Below are positions 33,473-45,045 of a DNA stretch of 64,000 nt, in pieces. A program made the position numbers and the translations under genes. A model generated the notes under the pieces. It saw only the letters and a program-made list of their open reading frames with translations. It ran no database searches and was not told the origin of the DNA. The DNA lies in contig CM059576.1 of the NCBI GenBank assembly GCA_030386875.1, positions 13,706,058 through 13,770,057 of the forward strand, read 5' to 3'. Within the stretch, counting starts at the first letter, position 1. Each line of letters begins with the position of its first letter. The DNA comes from Morinoia aosen (taxonomy: Eukaryota; Arthropoda; Malacostraca; Amphipoda; Talitridae).

Positions 33473-34949
33473 TTGTGTTTTATGTCGGACAGTGACTCTG
33501 ACGAATACGAGTATATAAGAACTATTCCGTATGTGACTAGCTTTGGAAGATTATCAATTCCTATTGTTTCCGCGAAGTCGAATTCGATACCTGTCACTAT
33601 GGCGACCACCACCGCTGTCACCCCTGTAACTAGTACAGTTACTACCACAGTTGTCCCTGTTACTAGCACAGTTGCCACTGTGACGAATTCTGTTGTCGGT
33701 CCGATACCTAGTGTTGTGATTGCTGGACAGGATCTTCCCCAATTTCGAGGCAGAAGGCGTCGTTTTGACCCTGACTTCATAGAAAACAAATCTCTCGACA
33801 CGCAAATAAAGAATGTGCGAGCATACTTCAACATGCTGTCAGATAATTCGGAAGAGGCGAAATTTAATTTATTGTTGCGAACCGCAGACAAGCGGGTTGG
33901 AGACTTCAACACGGTAGTCGCTTCCATAATTAGTGAAGGTTATGAATTAAGTTTCGAAGAAGTCGTACACCTGTTAGAAAATATCTACGTATCAAAAGGT
34001 GAAAGATCTTTGCATGCAGTCGCCTGTGATCTAAATAACGTACGCCTAAAACGTAATGATGCTTTGGCAAGTCAATTTGTTGCTATATTGTCCAAAATCC
34101 GTAAGCTAACCCACAGAATAATGAACAGCCCGGAGTGTTCAAACAGAGCCCACCCCTATGTAGTAAATTGTCCCGATCCTGTTGCTCTCGATAAGTATGT
34201 CGAGAATACTTTAATTGTTGCGTTAGCTATGGCCATCATCAACCCCCTAGTAAGAGAAGATTTTTCCAAAAAACTATTTCACAAACCATTTTTCAGCAGA
34301 AGAACTCCTTCAGAGACTTGTGACTGTCATTCGCAATTTTCCCGAAGATAAGCAAATATTAGCGACTCGATCTGAGAGAGCTGTGGAAATCTATTGTACA
34401 GAGGATGACCATTCGTCCGAATCAAATTTTGATGCAGCCTATGATGAGGCCGAAGTGCATACAATGACAAGAGGCAGATTTCAAGGTAGAAGTAGGACGC
34501 GTAGACCCTACTGGAGACCAAATTTTCCAAGACCAACTTACCGTGCTAGACCTCACGTGAAATCTTTTGTTGGAGATCGTGAATTAGGAACTTTAGAGGC
34601 CCAAGCATTAGAGACAGCTACTGAAGCGAGGCGTTGCTCGATTTGTAATAGTAATGTTTGTGTCTGTCAAGGACAAAGTGTGTCGGTAACTACTGTGGCT
34701 AGGAAACCGATTGATTGGTAAAAACCAAGTTCGTATCAGACAGCCACCGAGCATTCACTGCGTGATGTAGTTTGTTTTCGTTGTAATAAGCCAGGACACT
34801 ACGCGAGAGACTGTAGGTCCAGTAGAGAGTATTTCAACAGACCAGGTAGACCTGATCGTGTCCGTGTGCGAGCACAGCATAAAACTCGTGTACCAGAAAA
34901 AGGCCAGGTAGAAACTTACCAAACAAACAGTGGCGATAATTTTTTAGCG
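33473..34949 (+). pseudogene. Ty3/gypsy gag-like gene, frameshift plus in-frame stop
   Basis: A 292-codon frame opens at 33473; the second ATG at 33482 (MSDSDSDEYEY) is a likely start. A Val/Thr-rich segment is followed by a capsid-like region. The frame changes near 34310-34350 to one starting at 34320, which ends at a TAA (34719-34721). The same frame continues without a break into a CCHC zinc knuckle (CFRCNKPGHYARDC, about 34770) and ends near 34949. Gag would form particles and bind RNA, and the knuckle position at its end fits. Lesions suggest inactivity, though the knuckle is intact. Confidence 0.75.
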
Positions 34950-35929
34950 TAAACTGCGGAGACGATTTCATTTCCGATAGAAATAACGTCTATGGTAAAA
35001 ATAAAAATGAACTTGAAAAAAGTAACTGTGACTCTACGTCGGCAGCCCCCTGTGAACCCGAGGAGAATTCTGGTGTTGAAGATTCCCTCGTTAAAAATGC
35101 CGAGGAGAATTCTGGTGCTGAAGATTCCCTCGTTAAAAATGTTGAGATAATCGATCCATTGATTGAGTGCATTAACAGATATGAATCGCTGGGAGAGGTA
35201 GAATTAAGCGATTTTGAGGATTTAAATGCTCATGGCACTGAAATTGAAAGCCATGTGACAGCGAACGTTTGTAAATATGAAGAAGTTGAAGTTACAGGAC
35301 AAAATGAATTATTCATCATAAGAAAAAGTAATAAGCCCATGATTGTGCTCAGAAAAGATGCAGACCTGTGGAATGCATTGATTGATTCAGGATCAGAAAA
35401 GTGTCTGATCAGCTACCATAGAATTAGTGAGATAAGTAATGACGTGAAGCCAAGTTCTCTGACTATAAAAGGCGTTAATGCTAAGAGTAATGTTGAAGGA
35501 GAGGTGGAGCTTATCCTAAAGTTAAAAAACGGTGTAAGTTTAAAGACAAATGCTTTAATAATTAAAGATGGCATTTACAATTATGACGTCATTATTGGGC
35601 GTGATTTACTAGACAAGAACGCCGTTGTAGACTTGAAACAAAGATGTTTAATTATCAAGGATGAGAAAATTCCCTTTGCAGAGGTAAAACGACGAAAAAA
35701 GAGAAAAACAGAGTGTCTCGAATATTTAATAGAGAATACTGAGTGTCTCATGGCGGACACGATTACTCCCAGAGCTAAGAAGAAAGTCCTAAATAAGCTA
35801 AGAGAGAAGAGAGAAATTCTCAGGACGTGTAATGCCGCGAGAGTAGGCGAGGAAGTAAAAAGGGATGGTAAGAGAAAATCAGCCTGTTCGAGGCGTAGTT
35901 GCAGTTACCAGTTCCCACACAGGGCCTAG
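34950..35929 (+). CDS. Ty3/gypsy aspartic protease region
   Basis: This frame is open from about 34950; 35159 is the first ATG-type start used. It contains the retropepsin motif LIDSGSEK (about residue 75 from 35159) and the downstream IIGRDLL motif typical of gypsy proteases. The protein would process the Gag-Pol polyprotein. The frame overlaps the RT frame by 65 bp (35865-35929) and lies in a different phase. That is either a frameshift mutation or a translational frameshift; the former seems likelier as other lesions are nearby. Confidence 0.75.
35060..35143 (+). repeat. 42-bp tandem duplication in the gag-protease linker
   Basis: GAGGAGAATTCTGGTG begins at 35060 and again at 35102. It is in frame, giving two copies of a 14-residue acidic unit (EENSG, EDSLVKN). 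Confidence 0.88.
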
Positions 35930-38900
35930 GCCGTTAAGAGTTCATACTCAAAGAGTTGAGATTGCTCCCAATGTAATTTTGAAACATGTTGGACATGTTG
36001 GAAAGTGTAAAAATGGAGAATACATAATAAAGAAAGCAACTTTAAAAGAAGGCGTTTGTGTCGCCGAAGCAATTGTGAGAGTTAATAATAGGAGAAAGAT
36101 TCCGTTGTTATTAATAAATAGCTCCGACAGAGCGATTGTTTTACCAGAGAATGCAATTATAAGTACTTTAGAAAAAGTGGAGAAGGATCACATTAAATCC
36201 GAAGTTTACTTGTCAGATGTACAAGGAGAATTAAAAGAAGGATTGAGTACCTTTGTGCAGGCAGCAAGTGTTGTCCAGCACAGTCATTTAGATGTCGAGA
36301 AGAAAGACACTAATAGTAAATCTGTCGGGGTCACAGGAGTTGTCGACAAGGGGTACGTTTCTGATTCCAAAGAAATAGCCCGTGGTCGGCGGAAATTAAA
36401 TAATGATGATATCAAGTGTAACGATGACGAAATGAAGCCTGAATTGCTGAGTTTGTTGAATGAATTCCGAGACGTTATTACTATAGAAAATGAATCGATC
36501 ACCGCTGCTGCGATTAAACCATACAAAATACGTTTGAAACCTAACGAGGATGTCGTAAATGTCCCTCCCTATCGTATTGCCCACCGTTACATGGAAGACT
36601 TGAAAGTCGTTAACGAAAAAATGTTAGACGACGGAATTATTAGACCATCGATTTCAGCTTATAATTCACCGATAATTGTAGTTCATAATAAAGATGGAAC
36701 CATACGACCGGTAGTTGACTTTCGCAAAGTAAATGAGGTAATTTATGAAGAATCATTCCCTCTACCGAGAGTGGACGAGATTCTCTATTGTTTAAATGGT
36801 CAAAAATACTTTTCGAAATTAGATCTTAGGTCAGGATATCATAATATTACACTGACCGAAGAGAGTAAGGAAATAACAGCTTTTACCGTTGGTAGCAGAA
36901 AATTTAAATTTAATAGGCTCCCTTTTGGTTTAAAAACCTCACCTGCATATTTCCAGTCAGTAATGACGCAAACGCTATCTCCTGTTCTAGGAAAACTATC
37001 TTTCGTCTTTATGGACGACGTACTCATATTTTCAAAGGAAAAAGATCAGCATCTTGCCGATATAAAAGTTGTACTTGAACTATTAAGAAACGCTAGATTG
37101 TCAATAAAGACGGAAAAGTGCGAATTCTTCCGTGATGAGATAGAATATCTCGGACATTCCATTAGCGGAATGGGAACCAGAAGCACCGGTACTGACAAAG
37201 TGAAGAATTTAGAAATTCATAAGAATGTGAAACAGTTACAGTCATTTCTAGGACTGGTAAATTTCTTTCGTAGGTACATAAAAAATTTTGCGAGTATTGC
37301 AAGTCCGCTCTATAATCTTCTGAAGAAAAATGTTGAATTCAATTGGTCTAGAGATTGTCAAAAAGCTTTTGAAAAATTAAAGGATGAACTGTGTGAAAAT
37401 ACTATCTTGAGTCACCCAAACTTCGATCAAAAATTTCATCTGTTTTGTGATGCATCGAACGTCGGCATAGGAGCTGTTTTACTCCAGTCATCTACTGATA
37501 AAGTTCGAAACATGAGACCTGTCGCATTTTTTTCTAAAACGTTGAATTCCACCCAACGACGATACTCAACAACGAAAAAAGAGATGTTCGCTATAGTTGA
37601 AGCGTTGAAATACTTTAAATATCTTGTTTTAGGATATGATCTGGTCATATATACCGATCATAAGCCGTTAGTTCCTTTATTTTCACAAAAATTGCCTGAA
37701 GACAACACGCTCGCTAGATGGAGCATATACGTGCAAGCATTTGATGCCAAATTAAAGTATTTTTCTGGGAAAGCGAATAGTGCCGCCGATGCATTAAGTA
37801 GATTAAATCATGACAAAAATCCCTTAACAGAAAGAGAACTATTAGAGTGTTCTGAATTAACCCCGGATGTAGAGACTTTTCCCGTTGTAACCAGGCTGCA
37901 AGCCGCTGCTGCGGCTAAAAAATGTAACAAGCCTGTGACTGAGGGAGAGTTCGAGGAGACAATGCCAGGAAGTGAGGATGGAAGAAACAACAACAGTGCT
38001 GCTGAACAGCAGACAGCCCCCAGACGTGAAACCAGTGACTTTAATAGCAGACAGAAAACGTGCTTATGCAGACTGGATAACGTTAACAAGACCACAGACC
38101 ATTCAAGTATTAACGACAACTGGTCGTTAGACGAATTTAAATGTGAACAAGATAATGATCCCTTTTGTTCTGAAATAAAGAATGCCCTAGAGAATGCAAC
38201 TAAAGTTACTAATACTGACATGAATGAATTTCTGATTATGAATGACATTTTGTATAAAAGACGAAAAATTGACAACAGACCCAGTACCATTCTGACTATT
38301 GTTGTGCCATATACTCTGATACATAGGACAATTTTATTTATTCATAATTTGTCCCATACTGATTTGAATCATACCTTGTTTAAGTTTAAATTAAAATATT
38401 TTCATCCGTACGAACGGACAATTACACGCAAAATTGTTGAATCTTGTGACATCTGTAAGATTCTTGAATCACGAATATCGACGCCGATTAAAATTCTAAA
38501 TGCTCCAATTGGAACACGATGTTTTCAAACGGTCAGCATGGATTTCTACGGTCCATTAACAATGACAGACAATGGGAACAAATTTATCCTTGTAGTCATC
38601 GATCTGTTTTCCCGTTTTGTTAAATTATATTCAACTAGTGACCGACGTACAGAGACTGTTACAGATTGTCTATGGAATTTTTGCTGTTTGTTCGGTACCC
38701 CGGACGTCTTGTTGTCCGACAATGCTTTAGAATTTACATCATCTAATGTGAGGAATTTCACTAAAGGACTTTCTATCCTGAAAAAGGAAGTTCTGGCATA
38801 TTCCCCTTTTTCTAACGGCATTGTTGAGCGATGTAATGGAAAAATTCGACACCTGCTCAAGTTATATCTAAATTTTCTTACTCATAATGAGTGGGATAGA

Positions 38901-39221
38901 TTACTGGATATTGTGGAGAATTCGATTAACAATAGCTTTAATGAAACATTAGGCGATAGCCCTGCATACACGGTTTTTGGCAGAGATACGGGTGTGTATA
39001 TTAGTTCTACTAACTTAGAAGACTTCAATGTTGCGACCACATATGAAGATGTTCAAAAACAAAAATTTAAAGAATCATCTATTGTAGTAAACAATATTAG
39101 AAATGCAATCATTAACGCTACAATCGAAAGAACTACCTATAGAAACTTGAAACGTCGCGATAAAAATTTAAAAGTGACGGACCGTGTACTAGTGAAAAAT
39201 CATGCCAAAAACATAAATTGA
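35865..39221 (+). CDS. Ty3/gypsy Pol: reverse transcriptase, RNase H, integrase
   Basis: An uninterrupted 1118-codon frame. The RT has VVDFRKVNE, FSKLDLRSGYHNI, LPFGLKTSPAYFQ and the catalytic FMDD near residue 381. RNase H has FCDASNVGIGAVL (about 527) and YTDHKPL. The integrase has a degenerate HHCC finger (HNLSHTDLNHT, CDICK) and catalytic D,D,E in SMDFYGPL (about 892), LLSDNALEF (about 951) and GIVERCNG (about 987). It ends with a gypsy-type RNA/DNA-binding tail, without chromodomain or env. All main catalytic residues are present. The start is the first codon of the open frame; in life it would be made as part of a polyprotein with the upstream protease. Confidence 0.93.
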   Translation: MVRENQPVRGVVAVTSSHTGPRPLRVHTQRVEIAPNVILKHVGHVGKCKNGEYIIKKATLKEGVCVAEAIVRVNNRRKIPLLLINSSDRAIVLPENAIISTLEKVEKDHIKSEVYLSDVQGELKEGLSTFVQAASVVQHSHLDVEKKDTNSKSVGVTGVVDKGYVSDSKEIARGRRKLNNDDIKCNDDEMKPELLSLLNEFRDVITIENESITAAAIKPYKIRLKPNEDVVNVPPYRIAHRYMEDLKVVNEKMLDDGIIRPSISAYNSPIIVVHNKDGTIRPVVDFRKVNEVIYEESFPLPRVDEILYCLNGQKYFSKLDLRSGYHNITLTEESKEITAFTVGSRKFKFNRLPFGLKTSPAYFQSVMTQTLSPVLGKLSFVFMDDVLIFSKEKDQHLADIKVVLELLRNARLSIKTEKCEFFRDEIEYLGHSISGMGTRSTGTDKVKNLEIHKNVKQLQSFLGLVNFFRRYIKNFASIASPLYNLLKKNVEFNWSRDCQKAFEKLKDELCENTILSHPNFDQKFHLFCDASNVGIGAVLLQSSTDKVRNMRPVAFFSKTLNSTQRRYSTTKKEMFAIVEALKYFKYLVLGYDLVIYTDHKPLVPLFSQKLPEDNTLARWSIYVQAFDAKLKYFSGKANSAADALSRLNHDKNPLTERELLECSELTPDVETFPVVTRLQAAAAAKKCNKPVTEGEFEETMPGSEDGRNNNSAAEQQTAPRRETSDFNSRQKTCLCRLDNVNKTTDHSSINDNWSLDEFKCEQDNDPFCSEIKNALENATKVTNTDMNEFLIMNDILYKRRKIDNRPSTILTIVVPYTLIHRTILFIHNLSHTDLNHTLFKFKLKYFHPYERTITRKIVESCDICKILESRISTPIKILNAPIGTRCFQTVSMDFYGPLTMTDNGNKFILVVIDLFSRFVKLYSTSDRRTETVTDCLWNFCCLFGTPDVLLSDNALEFTSSNVRNFTKGLSILKKEVLAYSPFSNGIVERCNGKIRHLLKLYLNFLTHNEWDRLLDIVENSINNSFNETLGDSPAYTVFGRDTGVYISSTNLEDFNVATTYEDVQKQKFKESSIVVNNIRNAIINATIERTTYRNLKRRDKNLKVTDRVLVKNHAKNIN

Positions 39222-39233
39222 AGGGTGGAAAGG

Positions 39234-42200
39234 TTTAATGGACTACTCCACACGTTTTCAAAAATCAGGGGTCTTAACCGCAATAGTAGTCTACTGAGCT
39301 CTAGATTTCTTTTTCTGGTATTCTCGTGTGGCTCAAGCGTCCGTTGAAGGCGACTACATGCGGTCGTCACGTTTTCTTCCTACGAACGGCACCGGTGAAG
39401 TGGACTATCCAGTGGTCTGCCAAAGGAGCGTGAGACAGCTGCTGTGATTGGTCCACAGATTGGTTTACAGTTCTCTAGTTTTCATGAACATGATAGAAAA
39501 TTATTCACGAATTTTTTTTGTGGGTAACTATAATAAATTTTCAATTTTTTATTTTGGTGACTGGATATTATTTTGATTGTTGGCTGTTAATTATGGTGGA
39601 AAAAGTATGAATGAAACAAATGAACGAGCACTTAATTAGAATATTTTGTAAACTGAATTGGAAGCCAATATTATATTATAAGTGAGCCAATACGGGTTTG
39701 GTGAGATAGTACTAGATTGAGTTAACGGAGCATTTACCTCGCTGGACTTTCAAAATTGTAATTAAAACAGCAAAATAGATATCGCACCGTTTATAACCGT
39801 CGCTGCAGCTAATTTCCAAGATCGGTATCACTTCTCAGAAACTTTTTTTCTTGAACCGTTTGTAAATATCTTTGAGGCGTGTGCTTTTTGGCTACAGTAC
39901 TGATGAAAAAAATGCAGATTTCAAAATGTGGCTTCCCTGATAACAAGTAATGTTAACGAGGCCTGAGTTTTTCGGAAAGCTATTTTATCAAATTTTTCAC
40001 GCAACTTACGATCATGAATTGAAGAATAACCCATGAAAGTTATTGGCACTGATAATTTCAAGACTTTTGGCAGCTCTTCTTCAAACTTTGATGTGCACAC
40101 TCGTGAATCTCTGTATACTCGTTAACTATAATCATCACTCAACGTAATTCAAAGCTATTGGCGTGAAAAAATGTTGGCCTATAATCCACTTCCCCACTCC
40201 TTCCTCCGTTTTCCCTTTCATAATAGTACTAGAAAATTTTTTCTGTTTTTTGAACCGCTTTCACGTAATTTTTATATTTTCGGCAAGTGTCTATTCGTTT
40301 AGCTGAATTTTGAATGAACGGTTCATTCCGTTTCAAAGTTGTAGAGAACTATCTTATGAACGAAAGATTCGAATAAATCTTCTTAAGACTCTTCGTTTCT
40401 ATTGGTTTCTGTGTTAATACTTGACATCATTTTCTTAATCAAAAATATATCAGTCGAAATGCACCTCCTACGATATTTAACAATATTTACTCCAGCTTTT
40501 ATTCCACTTCGCTTATGATTCAGTTGTAGACTTGAAAGAAAATTTTGAAACTATGGTTGACTACTGGTCCCAAATTTATTCATTCTCTTGGTTAGGAAAT
40601 TTTACAGTAATGAAAATACTTCTATCCCGTTAAACACCGAGATATTGAATTGCAGTGGAGAATGCTGATATATGCATTCTTCTACTTAAAACAAGCGTGG
40701 TTTTACCACCACAATGGGAATCCTGTATGGAACACGCCTCTTGTACGAGGAAGTACTGGTATGTTACTCCACTGTTATCATCTTATCATTTCTTTTTAGT
40801 AACCCAGAGGCTCCCAACCATTCACCGCATCTTGCGATCATTGAAAAAAATTCATCTAGTCCTAGCATGAATTTTAGGCTACAATAAGTGTGATATTTGT
40901 AAGGTGAAAAAATTGTCACTGGTTAGTTCAGAATTAAACGCAACTATTAATGACAAGTATATCTGAATCATGGGGTATGATAGCTCAACTTTGCTGAATC
41001 TTCCAAAAATTCCTCGGGAGATTTGAAAGCTTTCGCCTGTATCTCGGCTCAGAGCGAATTTAAATGGAACCGTACATCTTTTACATTTTATGCTTTATAT
41101 CTTTTAGTACGAGAGGTTGATGCGTTAGAAACTAATTTTTGATATGTACTGATGCGGAACTGGTATATATTAAAACAATTTATTCATCGTAAGTGAACAT
41201 CAGAATAATTGGTAATCTTTACTTGTGGTCCCGAAAAAGTTCATTGAATTCTACAGCAGCCTAACAAACACTGTTTTAATCATTAGCTTAACCTGGTAGC
41301 CTTGACATATTGGCCTAATCAAATAATAGGTTGGTGATAAATGTAATTCCTAAATAATTACCTACCAACAAACATGAAAATGTGTAATGAGAACGATTGA
41401 AAAGAAAAATTCTAATGAATTTCCACCAAGACCCATGAAAAAATGATAGAAAAGTGCACGACGCATATCATTCATGAAAAAGAAATAAGTGAAATTCATG
41501 GGTAAATTATCTTGATATTTTCAATCCTCCCAAGACGAACGATTTGCCTTTTCATCATAAATACTTAGATTAGAAAAAGATTTGTAATTTATTTTGAGTG
41601 CGTTATAGGATTTTTTATCGCTGATTTTACCAAGAATCGAGTAACAAGGTTTAGTTAAATTTTGTTGAGATTGTTCTCTTAAAAAGTAGTACGAAATTGT
41701 TTCTACATTTTTCTAGGTAATGGTACAAAATGTCAATTTGAGCGCATACTAATTTTTTGAGATTTTTTCGCCATCGTTAGTCAAAGTTTTGTTCATGAAA
41801 TTACTTAGGGATGACCGACAAAATCATACAATTCATGTGTTTTCAGAGTCTCAAATGAATAATTTGTTTGAGTATTGTATTACGGGAAATTTTCTGAATT
41901 CTCACACAATCATTCAAGGAGAAGGAATACACAAGCATTTATTCAAATTGTTTCTCTATGTTATTGTCAAACCGTGGATATACGAGTGAATTATTAGTCT
42001 ACGTATACCAAACATTCCAGAAGAAGTCTATTAAAGCACGGCCAGATTAGAAGTTAAAAAACTCTTTGATAATTTCAAAAGAGTTCATATGTACCTGACA
42101 GAATGTGTGCATTAAAGTATCGTAACGGCGATCTTTTATTTAATTTTAGTGGTCTGAAATTATATTAGTTTAAATTTTTTTAAATTCTTGTTAAAATGGT

Positions 42201-42734
42201 AAAAGCTCTGCGTTCGCAGTTGATCCGATCGAGGGAAGCAGGTACGCTTGGCAGGTCGCTAGTGGACAGCGTCTGACAGTAATTTTACAGGAACATTGGA
42301 TCTCAGCGTCTCCAGCCAGACCAATACTGAGGCTGACAAACGTCCAATTTCTGTTAACGTCAGCTGGAAAATAACGGTAGAATTTAAAGCAATCATTCAA
42401 TATCACATGAACTCATCTGAATGAATATAATCATATATGAGGCGAGGTCAAAGCTAAGGAAAATTACCTACACCGCCGCCAAGCACAGCCGCTGAAGTAG
42501 TACGACAAAATTGAAACCACGGTAGACAAACTGCGGGAAGATGATTAGAGGATACTGCGAAAAACAAATAACACCGTTAGTTACAGTAGAAAAATCCCAC
42601 CATAATTTAATAATATCTTTAATTTATTTCATTTTATTTCTGATTACCTGAACGTATTTGATAATTAACTATATACCCCTGACCCACAAGGTCAGGTGGG
42701 AACTGGGTGCAACTCTGGGTAGGAACGCTTGATA
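39234..42734. other. unannotated AT-rich DNA
   Basis: No coding frame with recognisable motifs, no clear repeat and no LTR match to the adjacent gypsy element. Confidence 0.4.
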
Positions 42735-42752
42735 TTATTCACGCACACGCTG

Positions 42753-42784
<32 letters not shown>

Positions 42785-42792
42785 GCACACAC
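42735..42792. repeat. AC microsatellite
   Basis: An (AC)n run with a few interruptions (CGCACACGCTGACACAC and so on), continuous ACACAC in the middle. Confidence 0.92.
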
Positions 42793-44645
42793 TAATTTAG
42801 AATAGAGATAAAACACCAAAGGAACTGACGAAGAGGAGATGAGGAGTGAACAGGGAATTTACGCAGGGGACGCCTCGACTCGCCCCATGCCAGCGGGATG
42901 CAACTTCAGCACCAAACTCAGCGTCAAAGGCGACGCGCAGCTGCGAAGCGCTTAACCGGAACTCGTATCCTTAGTAAGTCTCATAAGTAAATCAAAAACA
43001 ACTGCCAGGTAAAGCCGGTCGAAGCCCTTCTTACCCTTGCGGAAAAACTGCAGGAGCCTGAACACAACTTAACTGTTAATCTAAATACGACATTAAAAAC
43101 TGAACACGATATTTCCCATTTAATTTAAAAAAAGAACTACATAAATTCAAATCCGATAAATTTTCCAACAGTGTACTTCAATTTTCTTATCGCTAGTAAT
43201 GATGATTTTCGTTTTTAATCCAGTGAATGTGTAATTTGTCATGGCGCCTTTTTGAGAATAGTTTGAGGATCGGTATTATTAAGTATGCTTCGATAGATTT
43301 TTTTACTTGATGTCATTTTCATTATTATGCTTTTTATAAGAGAACTTATGAAAGATTGAGTATAACTCGAAAGATTACAAAACTTGGTGGTGGCTGATTA
43401 AGAATTATTTAATTGTGTTCGTATGAGTTTACACCATTATTGTCAAATTTTGTAGCTTGCCTTTTGCAATTAAATAATTCCTATACACTGTCCGTTACAA
43501 ATGAATGTTTTAGTTCTCCTGTGGACTGGAAAAGTGCTATTTTAAACTTGTAACGGATTCATTCATTAACGGTTTAGAATTGCTCTCCACTTTTGTTTGT
43601 TAGTCGTCAAAAGTAAAATATTCTTAAGATATATTTATGTGTCATATTCTATTAGAGTCTTTATAAGCATAATTTTAAGTAATTTTAAAAGAAGTAAAAC
43701 ATTTGTATACAAATTAATACATTTTGGACGCTAGATGAACTCCACATCTCTCCACTGCCACCCCAATAATCTCTATTTAGAATAAAATTGAATATATAGT
43801 GGCAACAGGAAAGAACAACTTTCTTCACTCTCGAGAAGCTTTTCAAGTTTCATGCCGTCAGAGACGTAACGCACAGCCACCGGAGTAGAATAAGTTCCAA
43901 TAGATACAGTCACATTCGATTCCATGCTTATGTACACGTTTGCACTTGTGTCTTTTATTGTCATTAGAAACCTGTGGTTTCTTAGGCTCGCTTAAATCGC
44001 AAGATACCCCTAAAACGATAAATTTGGTTGAACGAGTGCATATACTTGTGTGCGTTTAGTTATTAATTTTACCTCCCATGGGAGCTCTGTCACAATGTTA
44101 TATATTTATATATTTGTATGTATGGGAAAAAATGAAACAAATGAATACGTGCATAAACTTAAAGATTCATGAGGCGTACTTTGTCTAAACGAACAAATTC
44201 CACATCTAATTCATGCTTAGCTCGGTTAAATGGTACTCATGCCCACTTTTATTTTTAATTCTATGCGCAATTCAAACATCACTGACATCTCAGCACTAAT
44301 TAAAGCTTTCATGCTCATTGCACACGTATTAGCTTCGGTAAAAACGTGGAAACGCTGCACAAAGTCACTGTCGGCTCAGCCGAACTCAGATAATAACCCA
44401 CAAATCGACATTGAATATTGGTGGGCGCGTAGCACGCAGAGAGTTATCGTTCTAAGTGGTCCAAGGTCGTTCGGCGTCCTGCAGCACTCGAAACTCAGCT
44501 GTGATTGGTTACCAAGAAAAAGATTATGTTTAATTTGTTGTCAAACATGGAATCAAACTAAATTAGTGTAATAATTATTGCATATGGTGAGAAAAAAAAT
44601 GATAGGTTTCACACTCAGCGAGTATATTTAATGTGATACTTCCAC

Positions 44646-45045
44646 TATGGGAGAACCATGTATTGCATTCGTGGTAAGTGGCGCTCCCATTGGTGAAGCA
44701 CGAGTGCCCAAGTTAATTAAAGATACTTCTTTTGTTGAAGTATGTTTTTTTTATTTATCAATACCATCTTTTTTATGCTCACTGTTATCTTTTTCTCCAG
44801 AGCTAAATGTTTTCTTCTTCAACTTTTCTAGCGTTAGAACTTTCTTCCTGACTTGTTCCAATGCCTTGGGTGACCTGCGTTGGGAAACGCTCGTGTTACT
44901 ACACAAGGATGCCTGCCCAGTGTGGGAGCACACCATGTGTATAGATTCTCCAAGTATGTGTCGAAAATGAATGGTTCCTTCCTCTCGCTTAGCGTAAACA
45001 ACTCTGTGTTTAGAACTAAGCTATGAACGAACTCCTATAATAATA
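44646..45045. repeat. dispersed repeat R3, copy A
   Basis: Shares ordered blocks with 54634-54975 and 57125-57470: GCGCTCCCA, a CTTCTTCAACTT block, TATAGATTCTCC, and a GTGTCGAAAATGAATGGTTCCTTC block. On the minus strand the copies retain a similar Lys/Glu-rich reading (KKVLTLEKLKKK, EKDNSEHKKDG), suggesting a once-coding origin. Confidence 0.55.

Larger units (their letters stand above)
33200..39233 (+). mobile_element. Ty3/gypsy LTR retrotransposon, 3' LTR not found
   Basis: Gag-like, protease and RT-RNase H-integrase regions are in the standard gypsy order. A purine-rich GAAGGGTGGAAAGG follows the Pol stop (about 39220-39233) and could be a polypurine tract. The sequence after it shows no similarity by eye to the region before gag, so the 3' LTR is missing or the 5' part was replaced. 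Outer limits are approximate. Confidence 0.8.

Noticed and set aside
33445-33927. 160-codon antisense frame over the gypsy gag
   Set aside because: Shadow of the Val/Thr-rich gag region; no motif.
37808-38290. 160-codon antisense frame over gypsy Pol
   Set aside because: Shadow of the RNase H-integrase coding region.
39222-39560. 3' LTR of the gypsy element
   Set aside because: A purine-rich tract is present but the following sequence does not match anything upstream of gag by eye.
44230-44571. 113-codon open frame
   Set aside because: No recognisable domain, no close relative in the window and no splice or promoter context.
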